The notes beneath the pieces were generated by a model. It worked only from the letters and a program-made list of their open reading frames with translations, ran no database searches and had not been told where the DNA came from. A program made the position numbers and the translations under genes. Source: Corynebacterium gottingense (GTDB lineage Bacteria; Actinomycetota; Actinomycetes; Mycobacteriales; Mycobacteriaceae). Taken from it: 64,000 bases of DNA. The DNA lies in contig NZ_RDRE01000008.1 of the NCBI RefSeq assembly GCF_003693265.1, positions 54,408 to 118,407 of the forward strand, written 5' to 3'. The stretch's first letter is position 1. Every line of letters begins with the position of its first letter. Below, piece by piece: positions 10,082-19,216 of the stretch.

Positions 10082-11019
10082 TGTCCGTACGCGCAACAGT
10101 TCTTTACGACGCCCCTGGCCCCAACGCCGTCAAACGCAACTACATCTACACCGCTGTCACCATCGCCGTCCTCGCTGCGGCCGCGTGGTGGGTGATGAGC
10201 ACGCTCGCCAGCAACGGCCAGCTCGAGGCCGCAAAGTGGACCTCCTTTGTCCAGGCCAACACCTGGACCACCTACATCTTGCCTGGACTCCTCGGCACAC
10301 TGAAAGCAGCTGCGCTCTCCATCGTCTTCGCCATCGTCTTCGGCGTGATCTTCGGCCTCGGCCGACTCGCCCAAACCAAGGTGGTGCGCTGGTTGTGCGG
10401 CGTAATCATTGAGTTCTTCCGCGCCATCCCAGTGCTCATGCTCATGATCTTCCTGTACCAGCTCTTCGCGGTATTCAAGATCGTTCCTCCGAAAGGGCTC
10501 GCGTTCTGGGCCGTCGTCATCGCGCTGACGCTCTACAACGGCGCCGTCATCGCCGAGATCCTTCGCGCCGGCATCAAGTCGCTCCCGCGCGGGCAGTCGG
10601 AGGCAGCGCAGGCCTTGGGCATGTCGCACTGGCAGACCATGTGGCAGATCCTGCTCCCCCAGTCCGTCGCCGCAATGCTGCCGGCGCTCATCTCTCAGAT
10701 GGTCATTGCGCTGAAGGACTCGGCACTGGGCTACCAGATCGGCTACATCGAAGTTGTCCGTTCGGGCACTCAGGTCGCGTCCGCGAACAAGAACTACATC
10801 CCTGCGCTCATCGTCGTGGCCATCATCATGATCGCCATCAACTTCCTGCTCACCCGCTTGGCGTCACGCGTTGAGCACCAGCTTCGCGCAGGTCGCGCGC
10901 GCCGCAACCCCTTTGCCAAGGTTCCCGAGCAGCACAGCCAGGGCCTGGAAACCAAAGACAACGTCAACGTGGACTGGCACAACCCGAACTACACCAAGGT
11001 TGCCAACCCTGACGAGTAA
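10081..11019 (+). CDS. gluD: Glutamate ABC transporter permease
   Basis: Second permease of GluABCD, 312 aa. It has a first helix after a polar start ([21 protein letters not shown]), then [33 protein letters not shown], and the EAA loop [23 protein letters not shown] hydrophilic C-terminal tail of ~40 residues ([15 protein letters not shown]...) extends into the cytoplasm, as in other corynebacterial GluD proteins. It is the last gene of the operon; the next gene (recX) converges. Confidence 0.94.
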   Translation: MSVRATVLYDAPGPNAVKRNYIYTAVTIAVLAAAAWWVMSTLASNGQLEAAKWTSFVQANTWTTYILPGLLGTLKAAALSIVFAIVFGVIFGLGRLAQTKVVRWLCGVIIEFFRAIPVLMLMIFLYQLFAVFKIVPPKGLAFWAVVIALTLYNGAVIAEILRAGIKSLPRGQSEAAQALGMSHWQTMWQILLPQSVAAMLPALISQMVIALKDSALGYQIGYIEVVRSGTQVASANKNYIPALIVVAIIMIAINFLLTRLASRVEHQLRAGRARRNPFAKVPEQHSQGLETKDNVNVDWHNPNYTKVANPDE

Positions 11020-11058
11020 GCGTGGGGCATCGCCTCTCGACGCCACGCCCCGCGTCAC

Positions 11059-11682
11059 TCACTCCCCCTCGAGCTCCGCGAGGCGCTGCTCAAGCACCTC
11101 GCGGCCCAGGCGCAGCGCCATCCCCTCGGGGAAGCCGCGGCGCGCCATCGCGCCGACGATGCGTCGCAACACCTTGTCGTACTCGGCCCGCCCGTCGGGG
11201 CGGTGCCTCACCTGGCGGGCCTTCTTCTCTGCCACCGCCCGCGCGGTGGCCTCCTCGTCTGCTTCACTGAGCTGCGCTAGGGCCTCGGCCCGATCGGCCT
11301 GAGCCACGCCCTTTTGCTGCAGCTCCCGGTCCAGAAACCGCGATGACTTCCCGCGCCGTTTCGCGCGCTGCCGCACCCACTCGTGGGCGAACGCCGCGTC
11401 GTTGAGCAGCCCGGACCCCTCGAATTCATCAAGAACGTCCTCAACGAGCTGTGGCTCGAACTCCGCGCGCAGGAGGCGGGAGCGCAGCTCGTCGCGGGAG
11501 CGCGCCCGCTGGTCGAGCAGCCCCAGCGCCCGCTTTCGCACTGGGGCCAGGGCCTCCTCCCGAGTGCGGTCGAAGAGCTGGTTGCTCCCCTCGCCGCGTT
11601 CGTAGGCCTCGACGGCCTCCTTGAGCTGCTCAAGTTTTTCCGGGTCAGGCTGGGCCGGCCCCCGATCGCGTGGGCCCGCCAC
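11059..11682 (-). CDS. recX: RecA regulator RecX
   Basis: 207 residues, RecX family, modulating RecA filaments. Typical tandem three-helix repeats include ALGLLDQRARSRDELRSRL and DAAFAHEWVRQRAKRRGKSSRFLDRELQQKG. The GTG start at 11682 shares one base with the recA stop (TAGTG), so recX is coupled to recA, as is usual in actinobacteria. Confidence 0.92.
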   Translation of the reverse strand: MAGPRDRGPAQPDPEKLEQLKEAVEAYERGEGSNQLFDRTREEALAPVRKRALGLLDQRARSRDELRSRLLRAEFEPQLVEDVLDEFEGSGLLNDAAFAHEWVRQRAKRRGKSSRFLDRELQQKGVAQADRAEALAQLSEADEEATARAVAEKKARQVRHRPDGRAEYDKVLRRIVGAMARRGFPEGMALRLGREVLEQRLAELEGE

Positions 11683-12836
11683 TACTTCGCGTCAGCGGCG
11701 GACGCACCGGCCGGGGCGCCGTCGCCGACTTCGTCGTCGTCGAAGTCGACGTTGGGGACCATGTCCACTGGATCGTCGCTAAGCTCATCGCCCTCGCTGT
11801 TGTTGGACTTGGCGTACGCGCCGACGCCGAGGGCCTGGAAGATCTTGTCCTCGATCTCGTTGGCCAGGTCCGGGTTGTCCTTGAGGAAGTTGCGGGCCTT
11901 CTCCTTGCCCTGGCCGAGCTGGTCGCCCTCATAGGTAAACCAGGAGCCGGACTTCTTGACGATGCCGTTGTCCACGCCGAGGTCAATGATGGAGGACTCG
12001 CGGGAGATGCCCTCGCCGTACATGATGTCGAACTCGGCGATCTTGAACGGCGGCGAGACCTTGTTCTTCACAATCTTCATCTTGGTGCGGTTACCAATGG
12101 AATCCTGGCCGTCCTTCAGGGTCTGGATTCGACGCACGTCACAACGCACGGAGGCGTAGAACTTCAGCGCCTTACCGCCGGTGGTAGTCTCCGGCGAGCC
12201 GAACATCACACCGATCTTCTCACGCAGCTGGTTGATAAAGATCGCGGTGGTGCCGGAGTTGTATAGCGCACCGGTCATCTTGCGCAGCGCCTGCGACATC
12301 AGGCGGGCCTGGAGGCCGACGTGGGAGTCGCCCATCTCGCCCTCGATTTCCGCCTTCGGCGTCAGCGCCGCGACGGAGTCAATCACGATGATGTCGATGG
12401 CGCCGGAGCGCACCAGCATGTCCGCAATCTCCAGGGCCTGCTCACCGGTATCCGGTTGGGACACCAGCAGGTTATCGGTGTCCACGCCGAGCTTGCGCGC
12501 GTACTCCGGGTCGAGCGCGTGCTCCGCGTCAATGAACGCGGCAATACCGCCGGCGCGCTGGGCGGACGCGATTGCGTGCAGCGCCACTGTCGTCTTACCG
12601 GAGGATTCCGGCCCGTAGATCTCTACGACACGGCCGCGGGGCCAGCCTCCGATGCCGAGGGCGACGTCAATCGCAGTATTGCCCGAAGAAATGGACTGGA
12701 TTGGCGGACGGTTATCGTCTCCAAGACGCATAATCGCGCCCTTGCCAAAGTCCTTCTCAATCCGAGCCATCGCCGCATCGAGCGCGTTTTGACGTTCGTT
12801 GCCGCTATTCGCGGCAGCCTTCTTCTTCGCAGCCAT
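11682..12836 (-). CDS. recA: Recombinase RecA
   Basis: 384 aa, no intein. Motifs: Walker [13 protein letters not shown]-type region, Walker [17 protein letters not shown], the L1/L2 loops ([47 protein letters not shown]) and an acidic C-terminal tail ending in Asp/Ala-rich residues. It catalyses strand exchange and stimulates LexA self-cleavage. The ribosome site AAAGGAGAAC precedes the ATG. The 5' region contains a candidate SOS-controlled promoter. Confidence 0.98.
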   Translation of the reverse strand: MAAKKKAAANSGNERQNALDAAMARIEKDFGKGAIMRLGDDNRPPIQSISSGNTAIDVALGIGGWPRGRVVEIYGPESSGKTTVALHAIASAQRAGGIAAFIDAEHALDPEYARKLGVDTDNLLVSQPDTGEQALEIADMLVRSGAIDIIVIDSVAALTPKAEIEGEMGDSHVGLQARLMSQALRKMTGALYNSGTTAIFINQLREKIGVMFGSPETTTGGKALKFYASVRCDVRRIQTLKDGQDSIGNRTKMKIVKNKVSPPFKIAEFDIMYGEGISRESSIIDLGVDNGIVKKSGSWFTYEGDQLGQGKEKARNFLKDNPDLANEIEDKIFQALGVGAYAKSNNSEGDELSDDPVDMVPNVDFDDDEVGDGAPAGASAADAK

Positions 12837-12993
12837 GTTGTTCTCCTTTATGTCTTTCGTAGGTTCGCACGCGGCACCGTGGCCGCCCTTTATCTATTAG
12901 ACGCACGACCATAGGGGTGCGGTTCCCTCTGCCACCAATCTTTTTCTCCTGTGGCGCTGATTGGCACTCTACGGCAGGGCACGGACACGCAAC

Positions 12994-13016
12994 GACTATA
13001 CACGCATAGGTGTTCG
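12994..13016 (-). promoter_or_regulatory. Candidate recA promoter with LexA-type box
   Basis: Read on the minus strand, CGAACACCTATGCG (13016-13003) resembles the Gram-positive/actinobacterial LexA site CGAAC-N4-GTTCG: the first half is perfect and the second half keeps three of five bases. A -10-like TATAGT follows at 12999-12994, so the box would fall in the spacer between -35 and -10. The predicted 5' UTR is about 150 nt. The imperfect second half keeps confidence moderate. Confidence 0.42.
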
Positions 13017-13082
13017 AGTACACGTCGCGACACACAAGTGGGTCCACCCCTACACAGCGCGCCGCAGACAAAGGGCCGCGCG

Positions 13083-13298
13083 CTACTTCCCAGGCCGGTC
13101 TACACCCAGGCGGCGCTCCTGCGGCACGTCAAAGGAGTCACACAGTCGCTCCCACGCCACCTTCGGATCGACCCCGCTTTCGATCATCTCTGCAGCCGTT
13201 TCGCCCTCCACGGAAAGCACCTGGGACTGGATAATCCAACCGGCGCGATCCGAGCCGAATTCGTCTTCCACCAACTGCCGAAATTCCGTCAAACGCAT
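13083..13298 (-). CDS. DUF3046 family small protein
   Basis: 71 residues, MRLTEFRQLVEDEFGSDRAGWI..., with the DUF3046 pattern GVDPKVAWERLCDSFDVP. This family is regularly found just upstream of recA in actinobacteria, as here. It is predicted cytoplasmic and of unknown function. It is read from an ATG at 13298 with a short divergent gap to bioY. Confidence 0.88.
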   Translation of the reverse strand: MRLTEFRQLVEDEFGSDRAGWIIQSQVLSVEGETAAEMIESGVDPKVAWERLCDSFDVPQERRLGVDRPGK

Positions 13299-13345
13299 GC
13301 CGTCTAACCTACACGCGCACCGCTCCCTCCCCGCATCGCACGAGT

Positions 13346-13358
13346 TGAACAGCGTTCA
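13346..13358. promoter_or_regulatory. BioQ-type operator upstream of bioY
   Basis: TGAAC-AGC-GTTCA is a perfect 13-bp palindrome lying 15 bp before the bioY ATG. It matches the published C. glutamicum BioQ operator form TGAAC-N3-GTTAC in all but one position. BioQ is a TetR-type repressor of biotin genes; no bioQ gene is in this window. The site overlaps the likely -10/start region (CACTAAGGT), so binding would block transcription. Confidence 0.72.
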
Positions 13359-13372
13359 CTAAGGTTTCACCC

Positions 13373-13966
13373 ATGAGTACACACACCACCCCGGCAGCCA
13401 CTGCGGGGTCCAAGCCCGGTATCACCGCCGTCGACATTGCCTACATCGCCGTCTTCGCGGCCATCTTCTGGATCCTCGGTTTTGTCTCCATCCCCGTCGG
13501 CACCGCAGGCGTGCCAATCGTCTTGCAAAACGCCGCCGCAATCCTCACCGGCCTGGTCCTCGGCGCTCGCCGCGGCACCGCCTCCGTCGTCCTCATCCTG
13601 CTCATCGGGCTCGCGTTCCCGGTCCTCGCGGGAGGTCGCACCACCCTCTACGCGCTCGGATCCCCCACCGCAGGCTACCTCGTCGGCTACATCATCTCCG
13701 CGGCCGTCGCCGGGTCGATCGCCTACTCCGCGCTCCGCTCGTCCAAAGCCGGACGAGTCATCCTCTTCCTCGTCGCCGGCACCCTCGGGCTCGCCCTGCA
13801 GTACCTTTTCGGCGTCTTCGGACTCATGCTCCGCGCCGACCTTTCCTTCGGTGCCGCATGGCTCGCCCAGGTCCCCTTCCTGCCCGCCGACGCCGCGAAG
13901 ATCGCCGTCATGGTCATCATCGCGCTCGCCGTCCACGCCGCCTTCCCCGACATGCGCCGCCGCTAA
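13373..13966 (+). CDS. bioY: Biotin ECF transporter S component
   Basis: 197-residue membrane protein that binds biotin and works with BioM/BioN. It has six predicted helices; family residues include the loop FPVLAGGRTTLYALGSPTAGYLVGYI (BioY signature around GG..L.GPT.GYL). The ATG at 13373 lies close to the putative transcription start, so it may be leaderless or nearly so. Its TAA overlaps the bioM ATG (TAATG). Confidence 0.94.
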   Translation: MSTHTTPAATAGSKPGITAVDIAYIAVFAAIFWILGFVSIPVGTAGVPIVLQNAAAILTGLVLGARRGTASVVLILLIGLAFPVLAGGRTTLYALGSPTAGYLVGYIISAAVAGSIAYSALRSSKAGRVILFLVAGTLGLALQYLFGVFGLMLRADLSFGAAWLAQVPFLPADAAKIAVMVIIALAVHAAFPDMRRR

Positions 13967-14655
13967 TGCCCACCATCGAATTCCGCGGCGCCGCCGTCTC
14001 CTACGACGGCCGCACAGTGCTCGCGCCCCTCAACCTCACGCTCACGGAACGCCGCATCGGCATCATTGGCTCCAACGGATCCGGCAAATCCACTACCGTC
14101 CGCCTCATCAACGGCCTTATCACGCCGTCCGAGGGGCAGGTGCTTTTCGACGCCATGTCGCCCTCCACCGACGGCAAAGCCATTCGCAAACGCGTCGGCT
14201 TTGTGTTCTCCGACGCGGAGTCGCAGATCGTCATGCCTCGTGTGCGCGACGACGTCGCATTTTCCCTTCGCCGCTTCAAACTTCCCCGGCAGGAAGTGCG
14301 CGACCGCGTCGACGCAGCACTCAAGCGATTCGGCCTGAGCGACAAGGCTGAGGCGTCCCCGCACACACTCTCCGGCGGCGAAAAGCAGCTTCTCGCACTG
14401 GCATCGGTCTTGGTAATCCGCCCGGAGACGATCATCGCCGACGAGCCAACGACCCTCCTGGACCTGCGGAACCGGCGCCGCATCATCAGGGAGCTCGATG
14501 CGCTGGACCAGCAGCTGATCGTCGTCACCCACGACCTGGACATGCTGCGCGGCTTCGACCGAGTCATCTGCATCAATGACGGCGAGCTGGCGTACAACGG
14601 GAACCCCGACGACGCGATCGCTTTCTACACCGAGCTCATGGAGCAGACATCGTGA
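13966..14655 (+). CDS. bioM: Biotin ECF transporter ATPase
   Basis: 229-residue energy-coupling ATPase. Walker A GSNGSGKST, Q-loop-type VFSDAESQIVMP, signature LSGGEKQLLALASVL, Walker B IIADEPTTLLD and switch VTHDLD are present. The Gln in ESQIV is typical of ECF A subunits (CbiO class). It starts inside the bioY stop and overlaps bioN by four bases (GTGA), so bioYMN is one tightly coupled operon. Confidence 0.93.
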   Translation: MPTIEFRGAAVSYDGRTVLAPLNLTLTERRIGIIGSNGSGKSTTVRLINGLITPSEGQVLFDAMSPSTDGKAIRKRVGFVFSDAESQIVMPRVRDDVAFSLRRFKLPRQEVRDRVDAALKRFGLSDKAEASPHTLSGGEKQLLALASVLVIRPETIIADEPTTLLDLRNRRRIIRELDALDQQLIVVTHDLDMLRGFDRVICINDGELAYNGNPDDAIAFYTELMEQTS

Positions 14656-15266
14656 TCCGTACGCTCCCCCTCGGCGTCTTCGTCCCCGGCGACTCGGTGC
14701 TGCACCGCGCGCATCCGACGGCGAAGTTCGTCGCACTGCTGGTCTTCATCATCGCCGTCACATTGCTCCCCACGCGCCCGTGGCACGCACTCGCCGCGCT
14801 CGGGCTTGTGGTCACCCTCTACGCCGTGGCGGCCATCCCGCCGCGCATTGCAGCGGAGCAGGCGCTGCCAGTGCTCCCCCTGTTGGCGTTCCTCTCCGCG
14901 TTTCTCTGGTGGCAGAACGGTCTCGCCTCAGCTGCCGCCACGTTCTTCGGGCTCTTGGCCACAATCGCCGCAGCGAACCTACTCACGCTCACCACCACGG
15001 TAGAGGCGCTCTTAGATGCGCTTGATCGCAACCTTGCGCCACTCCAGCGCTTCGGAGTCCCCGTAAACACAATCAGCCTCGCCATCGCGTTGACGATCAG
15101 GCTCGTCCCGCTCATGCTGGCTACAGCCAATGAGGTCCTGGAAGCGCGCAAGGCGCGTGGGCTCGGGCTCTCCGTTACCGCGTTTGGCATTCCTCTGGTG
15201 ATTCGCGCCGTCCTGCGAGCGCGCATGATCGGAGAAGCACTGATGGCCCGCGGCGCGGTAGATTAA
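14652..15266 (+). CDS. bioN: Biotin ECF transporter T component
   Basis: 204-residue CbiQ-type transmembrane coupling protein. It starts at GTG overlapping the bioM stop and has four to five hydrophobic helices. The C-terminal coupling segment EARKARGLGLSV carries the Ala-Arg-Gly signature that contacts the ATPase. The stop codon lies inside a long perfect inverted repeat that probably ends the transcript. Confidence 0.9.
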   Translation: MIRTLPLGVFVPGDSVLHRAHPTAKFVALLVFIIAVTLLPTRPWHALAALGLVVTLYAVAAIPPRIAAEQALPVLPLLAFLSAFLWWQNGLASAAATFFGLLATIAAANLLTLTTTVEALLDALDRNLAPLQRFGVPVNTISLAIALTIRLVPLMLATANEVLEARKARGLGLSVTAFGIPLVIRAVLRARMIGEALMARGAVD

Positions 15267-15283
15267 CCGCGCCGCGGGCCATC
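15242..15283. terminator. 18-bp perfect inverted repeat between bioN and pspA
   Basis: GATGGCCCGCGGCGCGGT, a six-base loop (AGATTA), then its exact reverse complement. The left arm encodes the last codons of bioN and the stop is in the loop. It lies between convergent genes, so it can end both transcripts. There is no clear T-run on either side, so it would act as a U-less hairpin terminator or as a transcript-stabilising stem. Confidence 0.6.
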
Positions 15284-15324
15284 AATGGGGACGTTTGCGC
15301 CACGCTCTCGCGCCGGCGCCCTCC

Positions 15325-16182
15325 TTAGTTCTCGCCGCGAAGCTCACGCATGCGCTGCGCGACAGCGTCGTCGCTGACGTTCGCGCCGTTGCCTGCTGCG
15401 CCCTGCGCGTTGCCGACCCCACCCTGCGCGTTCTGCTCGATGGCAGGCTTGGAGCCGGAAGACAGTTCGCCGGACATCTCCGCGCGGATCTGCTCGAGGC
15501 GGCCGTGACCCGCCATCTGGATGCCGGCGCGCTCGACCTCGGCCATACGGCCCTGCACGGAGTTCTCTGCCAGCTCGGCGGAGCCGAGTGCCTTTGCATA
15601 GCGGCGCTCGATCTTGTCGCGCACTTGATCCAGGTTCGGGCCGGAGGCGGTGATGGAGTTCATGGACTGCATGGTCTCCGAGACCTTCTCCTGCATCTTC
15701 GCCTGCTCCAGCTGGCTGAGCAGCTTGGAGCGCTCTGCCACCTGCTGCTGCAGGTGCGCAGCGTTGCGCTCAACCGCCTGCTTGGCCTGGGTGGCCTGCT
15801 GCAGCGCCTGGTCGTGCAGCTGCTTCGTTTCCTCGATGCTCTGCTCCGCGGTGACCAGCTGCGCGGCGAAGGCCTCGGCCGCATTCTCGTACTCCTGGGC
15901 CTTCTGGGCGTCTCCACCCTCGCGGGCCTTGTCCGCCAGCTGCAGTGCCTGCTTGGTGTTCGCCTGCAGCTTCTCCACCTCTTCCAGGCGGCGGTTCAGC
16001 TGCATCTCGATCTGGCGCTGGTTACCAATCACCGCCGCAGCCTGCTGCGACAGCGCCTGGTGCTGGCGCTGTGCCTCACCGATGGCCTGCTCGATCTGCA
16101 CCTTCGGATCAGCGTTCTCCTCGATCTTGTTGTCAAAGAGCGCCATGAGGTAGTTCCAGAACTTCGCAAACGGGTTAGCCAT
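15325..16182 (-). CDS. pspA: Phage shock protein A homologue
   Basis: 285-residue PspA/IM30 protein that binds the inner face of the stressed membrane. It is a long Gln/Glu/Ala-rich coiled coil ([43 protein letters not shown]) starting [19 protein letters not shown], whose amphipathic helix is typical. The C-terminal ~60 residues are Gly/Ala/Asn-rich. It lies downstream of clgR, as in mycobacteria and corynebacteria, where ClgR activates it. Confidence 0.92.
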   Translation of the reverse strand: MANPFAKFWNYLMALFDNKIEENADPKVQIEQAIGEAQRQHQALSQQAAAVIGNQRQIEMQLNRRLEEVEKLQANTKQALQLADKAREGGDAQKAQEYENAAEAFAAQLVTAEQSIEETKQLHDQALQQATQAKQAVERNAAHLQQQVAERSKLLSQLEQAKMQEKVSETMQSMNSITASGPNLDQVRDKIERRYAKALGSAELAENSVQGRMAEVERAGIQMAGHGRLEQIRAEMSGELSSGSKPAIEQNAQGGVGNAQGAAGNGANVSDDAVAQRMRELRGEN

Positions 16183-16252
16183 AATACTTCAAGAACCTTT
16201 CGTTACCTGTCAGTCACACTAATAATCCAACACTCTAGTGTGCTGGGCCGAG

Positions 16253-16633
16253 TTATGCTTCCGCTGCGGCCGGTGAAGTTGTTGCCAATTCCTCCTGAAT
16301 GGAGTGCAGCGACATGTTCGCCACGACCTCCATCAGCAGCTCCGCCACCGACGTGTCCAGCGCGGTGCAGATGGCCGCGAGCAGCTCAGAAGAGACCTCC
16401 TTGCGGCCGCGCTCCAGCTCCGAGAGGTAGCCAGAGGACACACGCGCCTGCTTTGCCAGCTCGCGCAGCGTCACGCCCTTATCGGCGCGGTAGGCGCGCA
16501 GCGACATGCCGAGGGCCTCGCGCAGCAGCGGCTCGCGCTCCTGCACCTCCGGGGCGAGGGGGCGCCCCGCCGCGCCCTCGAGCGCGGCGGGGCGGATCAT
16601 CGGTGATTCATGTACGAGAGTTGTAGTTGCCAT
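16253..16633 (-). CDS. clgR: XRE-family transcriptional regulator ClgR
   Basis: 126 residues with a helix-turn-helix ([35 protein letters not shown]). ClgR activates clp protease genes and the psp system in actinobacteria. The Ala-rich C-terminus ending PAAAEA resembles the ClgR degradation tail recognised by ClpP. The start is the ATG at 16633, eight bases after the cinA stop; a longer frame to 16804 overlaps cinA and is unlikely. Confidence 0.88.
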   Translation of the reverse strand: MATTTLVHESPMIRPAALEGAAGRPLAPEVQEREPLLREALGMSLRAYRADKGVTLRELAKQARVSSGYLSELERGRKEVSSELLAAICTALDTSVAELLMEVVANMSLHSIQEELATTSPAAAEA

Positions 16634-16641
16634 CACGAGTT

Positions 16642-17136
16642 CTAACGGTCCTCCCCTTCTGTTTGTTCCCGGACTTCGTTGTACAGGGCCGACAGCGCCG
16701 CGCCCACCGCCGCCTCGCGGATTTCCTGGCGTGAACCGCGCAGCGGCTCGGTGCCACCCGCGGCCAGGGCGAAGCTCCGTCGCGGACCCGCGATGCCGAC
16801 CCACACCTCGCCAACCGGGTGCCCGTCCTGCGGGTCGGGTCCGGCAACGCCAGTCAGCGCGACGCCGTAGTCCGAACCACAGACTCGGCGCGCGCCTTCG
16901 GCCATGGCACGCGCCGTGACGGGGCTGACGGGGCCGTTCGCTTCCAGCACCGCGTGCGGTACGCCGGCCAGCGACTCCTTCAGGTCCGTCGCGTAGGTGA
17001 CCAGGCCGCCCCGCAGCACTGCGGAAGCGCCCGGCACCTGCGCCACGGTCGCGGCCGCGAGGCCTGCGGTGAGGGATTCGCAGAAGGCGAGGGTGGCGGG
17101 GGCGTCGATAAGCAATGCGACGAGCTCACGCTCCAT
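16642..17136 (-). CDS. cinA: CinA C-terminal domain protein (NMN amidase type)
   Basis: 164 residues, only the C-terminal CinA domain ([60 protein letters not shown]). Proteins of this class deamidate nicotinamide mononucleotide in pyridine nucleotide salvage. The ATG at 17136 has AAAGG upstream and overlaps the end of pgsA by 11 bases, placing it in the pgsA-cinA-clgR operon. Confidence 0.92.
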   Translation of the reverse strand: MERELVALLIDAPATLAFCESLTAGLAAATVAQVPGASAVLRGGLVTYATDLKESLAGVPHAVLEANGPVSPVTARAMAEGARRVCGSDYGVALTGVAGPDPQDGHPVGEVWVGIAGPRRSFALAAGGTEPLRGSRQEIREAAVGAALSALYNEVREQTEGEDR

Positions 17137-17665
17137 TGTTGGCCTTTCGCGCGTCCACGAGGTACTGCACGCCCGTGACCACGGTGACCAGGACGGCAAT
17201 GAGCATGACCGTGAGCGTCGGGAGGTCCATCCAGCCAGGCAGTGGGCACAGGTACATCCCTACGCCGACGGTCTGCAGCACCGTCTTAAGCTTGCCGCCC
17301 TTGGAAGCTGGAACGACGTGGCCCTGGCGCAGCATCCACATCCGCCAGACTGTAATACCCAGCTCGCGGCCGATGATGACCACCGTGATCCAGACGGGCA
17401 AGGAGCTCGCGATGTTGAGCGTCACCAGCGCGGTAATCATCAGTGCTTTGTCCGCGATCGGGTCCGCGATCTTGCCAAAGTCGGTGACAATATTGCGCGC
17501 GCGGGCGATGTCACCGTCGAGCTTGTCCGTGATCATGAGGGCCACGAACAGGCCAAAGGCCCACCACCAGTGCTGCGTGAGCACAAGCCACGCAAACACG
17601 GGGATAAACAGAATTCGCAGCAACGTCAGAGCGTTGGGCAGATTCCAATTGGACTGAGTCTTCAC
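17126..17665 (-). CDS. pgsA: CDP-diacylglycerol-glycerol-3-phosphate phosphatidyltransferase
   Basis: 179-residue integral membrane enzyme of phosphatidylglycerol synthesis. The CDP-alcohol phosphotransferase motif is complete: DGDIARARNIVTDFGKIADPIAD fits DG-x2-AR-x8-G-x3-D-x3-D. There are several membrane helices. The GTG at 17665 is preferred; a -10-like TAGGCT seven bases upstream suggests leaderless translation, divergent from yciI. Confidence 0.93.
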   Translation of the reverse strand: MKTQSNWNLPNALTLLRILFIPVFAWLVLTQHWWWAFGLFVALMITDKLDGDIARARNIVTDFGKIADPIADKALMITALVTLNIASSLPVWITVVIIGRELGITVWRMWMLRQGHVVPASKGGKLKTVLQTVGVGMYLCPLPGWMDLPTLTVMLIAVLVTVVTGVQYLVDARKANNGA

Positions 17666-17711
17666 AAAAACCAGCCTACCTATCCATTCGCTGTGGCCTA
17701 GACTGCCACCC

Positions 17712-18005
17712 ATGAAGTATTTTGCGTTTACCTATATCTACGGCGAGGACACGGCGCTTGTCGACGCCATCCGCCCCGCCCACCGCGAATTCATCGCCAG
17801 CCAGCTGTCGCTGGGACGGATCGTCGGCTCCGGCCCGTACGCGGGCGGCGAGCAGGCACTCATCATCCTGCAGCTGCCGGACACCGCCACGGTCGCGGAC
17901 GCCGAGGAAATCATGGACGCGGACCCCTACACCGAGAAGTCCGCGCTCGCGTCCCGCGAGGTCCACGAGTGGAACCCGGTGAGCAATATCTTCGCCGGGA
18001 AGTAA
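17712..18005 (+). CDS. yciI: YciI family protein
   Basis: 97 residues with the YciI fold markers: R.AHREFI near the N-terminus, GSGPYAGGEQALIILQL, and the C-terminal DADPYTEKSALASREVHEWNPV. The conserved His-Asp pair suggests a small hydrolase or dehydrochlorinase-like role, but no substrate is known. The -10-like TAGACT lies 8 nt before the ATG, so it is probably leaderless. Confidence 0.9.
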   Translation: MKYFAFTYIYGEDTALVDAIRPAHREFIASQLSLGRIVGSGPYAGGEQALIILQLPDTATVADAEEIMDADPYTEKSALASREVHEWNPVSNIFAGK

Positions 18006-18036
18006 GCCGGCGTTTCGGCCGGGACGCCCCTCGTCC

Positions 18037-19209
18037 CTACTTCTTACCGCCGCGGGCGACGTGCAGGTGATCCGTCTCCCGCGAACCCGTGGCGGTGTGA
18101 TCGCCCTTGCCGGAGGTAGCCGGATCATCGACCCACTCGATGTGGTGACCGTACTTGTCCACCTTGCGGCGGTTGCCATGGTCGTCATAGTCGATGTGGT
18201 AGCTCGTCTCGTTCGGATCCATCTTGCCGGCCTTCACGTCGGCCCGATCCTTAAGGATCGACGCCACCGCAGTGACCACGAGTACGCCCACAATCACCAC
18301 CAGCGAGGCCACAGTGCCAACCTCCGGTACGGCCAGGCCCTCGCCCCCGTTAATGAACGGCAAGTTGTTCTCATGCAGTGCATGCAGCAGCAGCTTCGCA
18401 CCGATGAAGCCCAGGATGATCGCGAGCCCGTACGGCAGGTACACGAGCTTGTCCAGCAGGCCATTGAGCAAGAAGTACAGCTGACGCAGGCCCAGCAGCG
18501 CGAAGGCGTTCGCGGTGAAGACCAGGAACGACTCCTGAGTGATACCGAAAATAGCCGGAATGGAGTCGAACGCGAACATCACGTCGATAAAACCGATGGA
18601 CAGCAGCGCCACAAACAGTGGGGTCACTGCCTTCTTCCCCGCCTCAGTCTTCGACACCAGTCGGTCACCGTGATACGACTTGGTCACCGGAATGACCTTG
18701 CGCAGCGTTTTCACCACGAACATGTCGTTCGGGTCTTCGTCGGGCTGGTCTGTCGCCTCGTCGTAGATGAGTTTGATCGCCGTGTAGATCAGGAAGGCTG
18801 CGAACAGGTAGAACACGTCCGACCACGCCTCGATGATCACCGCGCCCAGCAGGATGAACAGGAGGCGGAAGACCAGCGCCATGACAATGCCGATCAGCAG
18901 CACCTTTTGCTGGTACGCCCGAGGGATTTTAAAGGCGCCCATAATCAAGGCGAACACGAACAGGTTATCCACCGACAGTGAAAGCTCGGTGATGTAGCCC
19001 GTGAAGAACTGTACGCCGTGCTCGGCGTCCCAGAGCCACCAAACGATGCCGCCAAAGATTGCGGCCATCGTCATGTAGAAGGCGGCCCAACCTCCGGACT
19101 CTTTCATCGTGGGCTCGTGCGCATTTCGCACGTGCGAGACGAAGTCAAAGACGAAGAAGCCGAGAATCACCGCTGAGGTGATGAGCCAGATATACAGGGG
19201 CACATGCAT
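18037..19209 (-). CDS. TerC family membrane protein (probable Mn2+ exporter)
   Basis: About 390 residues, 8-9 hydrophobic helices. The family core motifs are ELSLSVDNLFVFALIM and GFIDVMFAFDSIPAIFGIT, whose Asp residues are conserved metal-site candidates. TerC/Alx proteins export or handle manganese. GGAGG lies 8 nt before the ATG at 19209; the ATG at 19215 is only 2 nt from it and is less likely. The ribosome site is part of the riboswitch expression platform described separately, so manganese should induce this gene. Confidence 0.93.
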   Translation of the reverse strand: MHVPLYIWLITSAVILGFFVFDFVSHVRNAHEPTMKESGGWAAFYMTMAAIFGGIVWWLWDAEHGVQFFTGYITELSLSVDNLFVFALIMGAFKIPRAYQQKVLLIGIVMALVFRLLFILLGAVIIEAWSDVFYLFAAFLIYTAIKLIYDEATDQPDEDPNDMFVVKTLRKVIPVTKSYHGDRLVSKTEAGKKAVTPLFVALLSIGFIDVMFAFDSIPAIFGITQESFLVFTANAFALLGLRQLYFLLNGLLDKLVYLPYGLAIILGFIGAKLLLHALHENNLPFINGGEGLAVPEVGTVASLVVIVGVLVVTAVASILKDRADVKAGKMDPNETSYHIDYDDHGNRRKVDKYGHHIEWVDDPATSGKGDHTATGSRETDHLHVARGGKK

Positions 19210-19216
19210 AGACATA

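Noticed and set aside
11020..11058. Terminator between gluD and recX
   Set aside because: GTGGGGC and GCCCCGCG pair only imperfectly and no T-run follows, so I did not call it.
11682..12836. RecA intein
   Set aside because: All RecA motifs are continuous over 384 residues.
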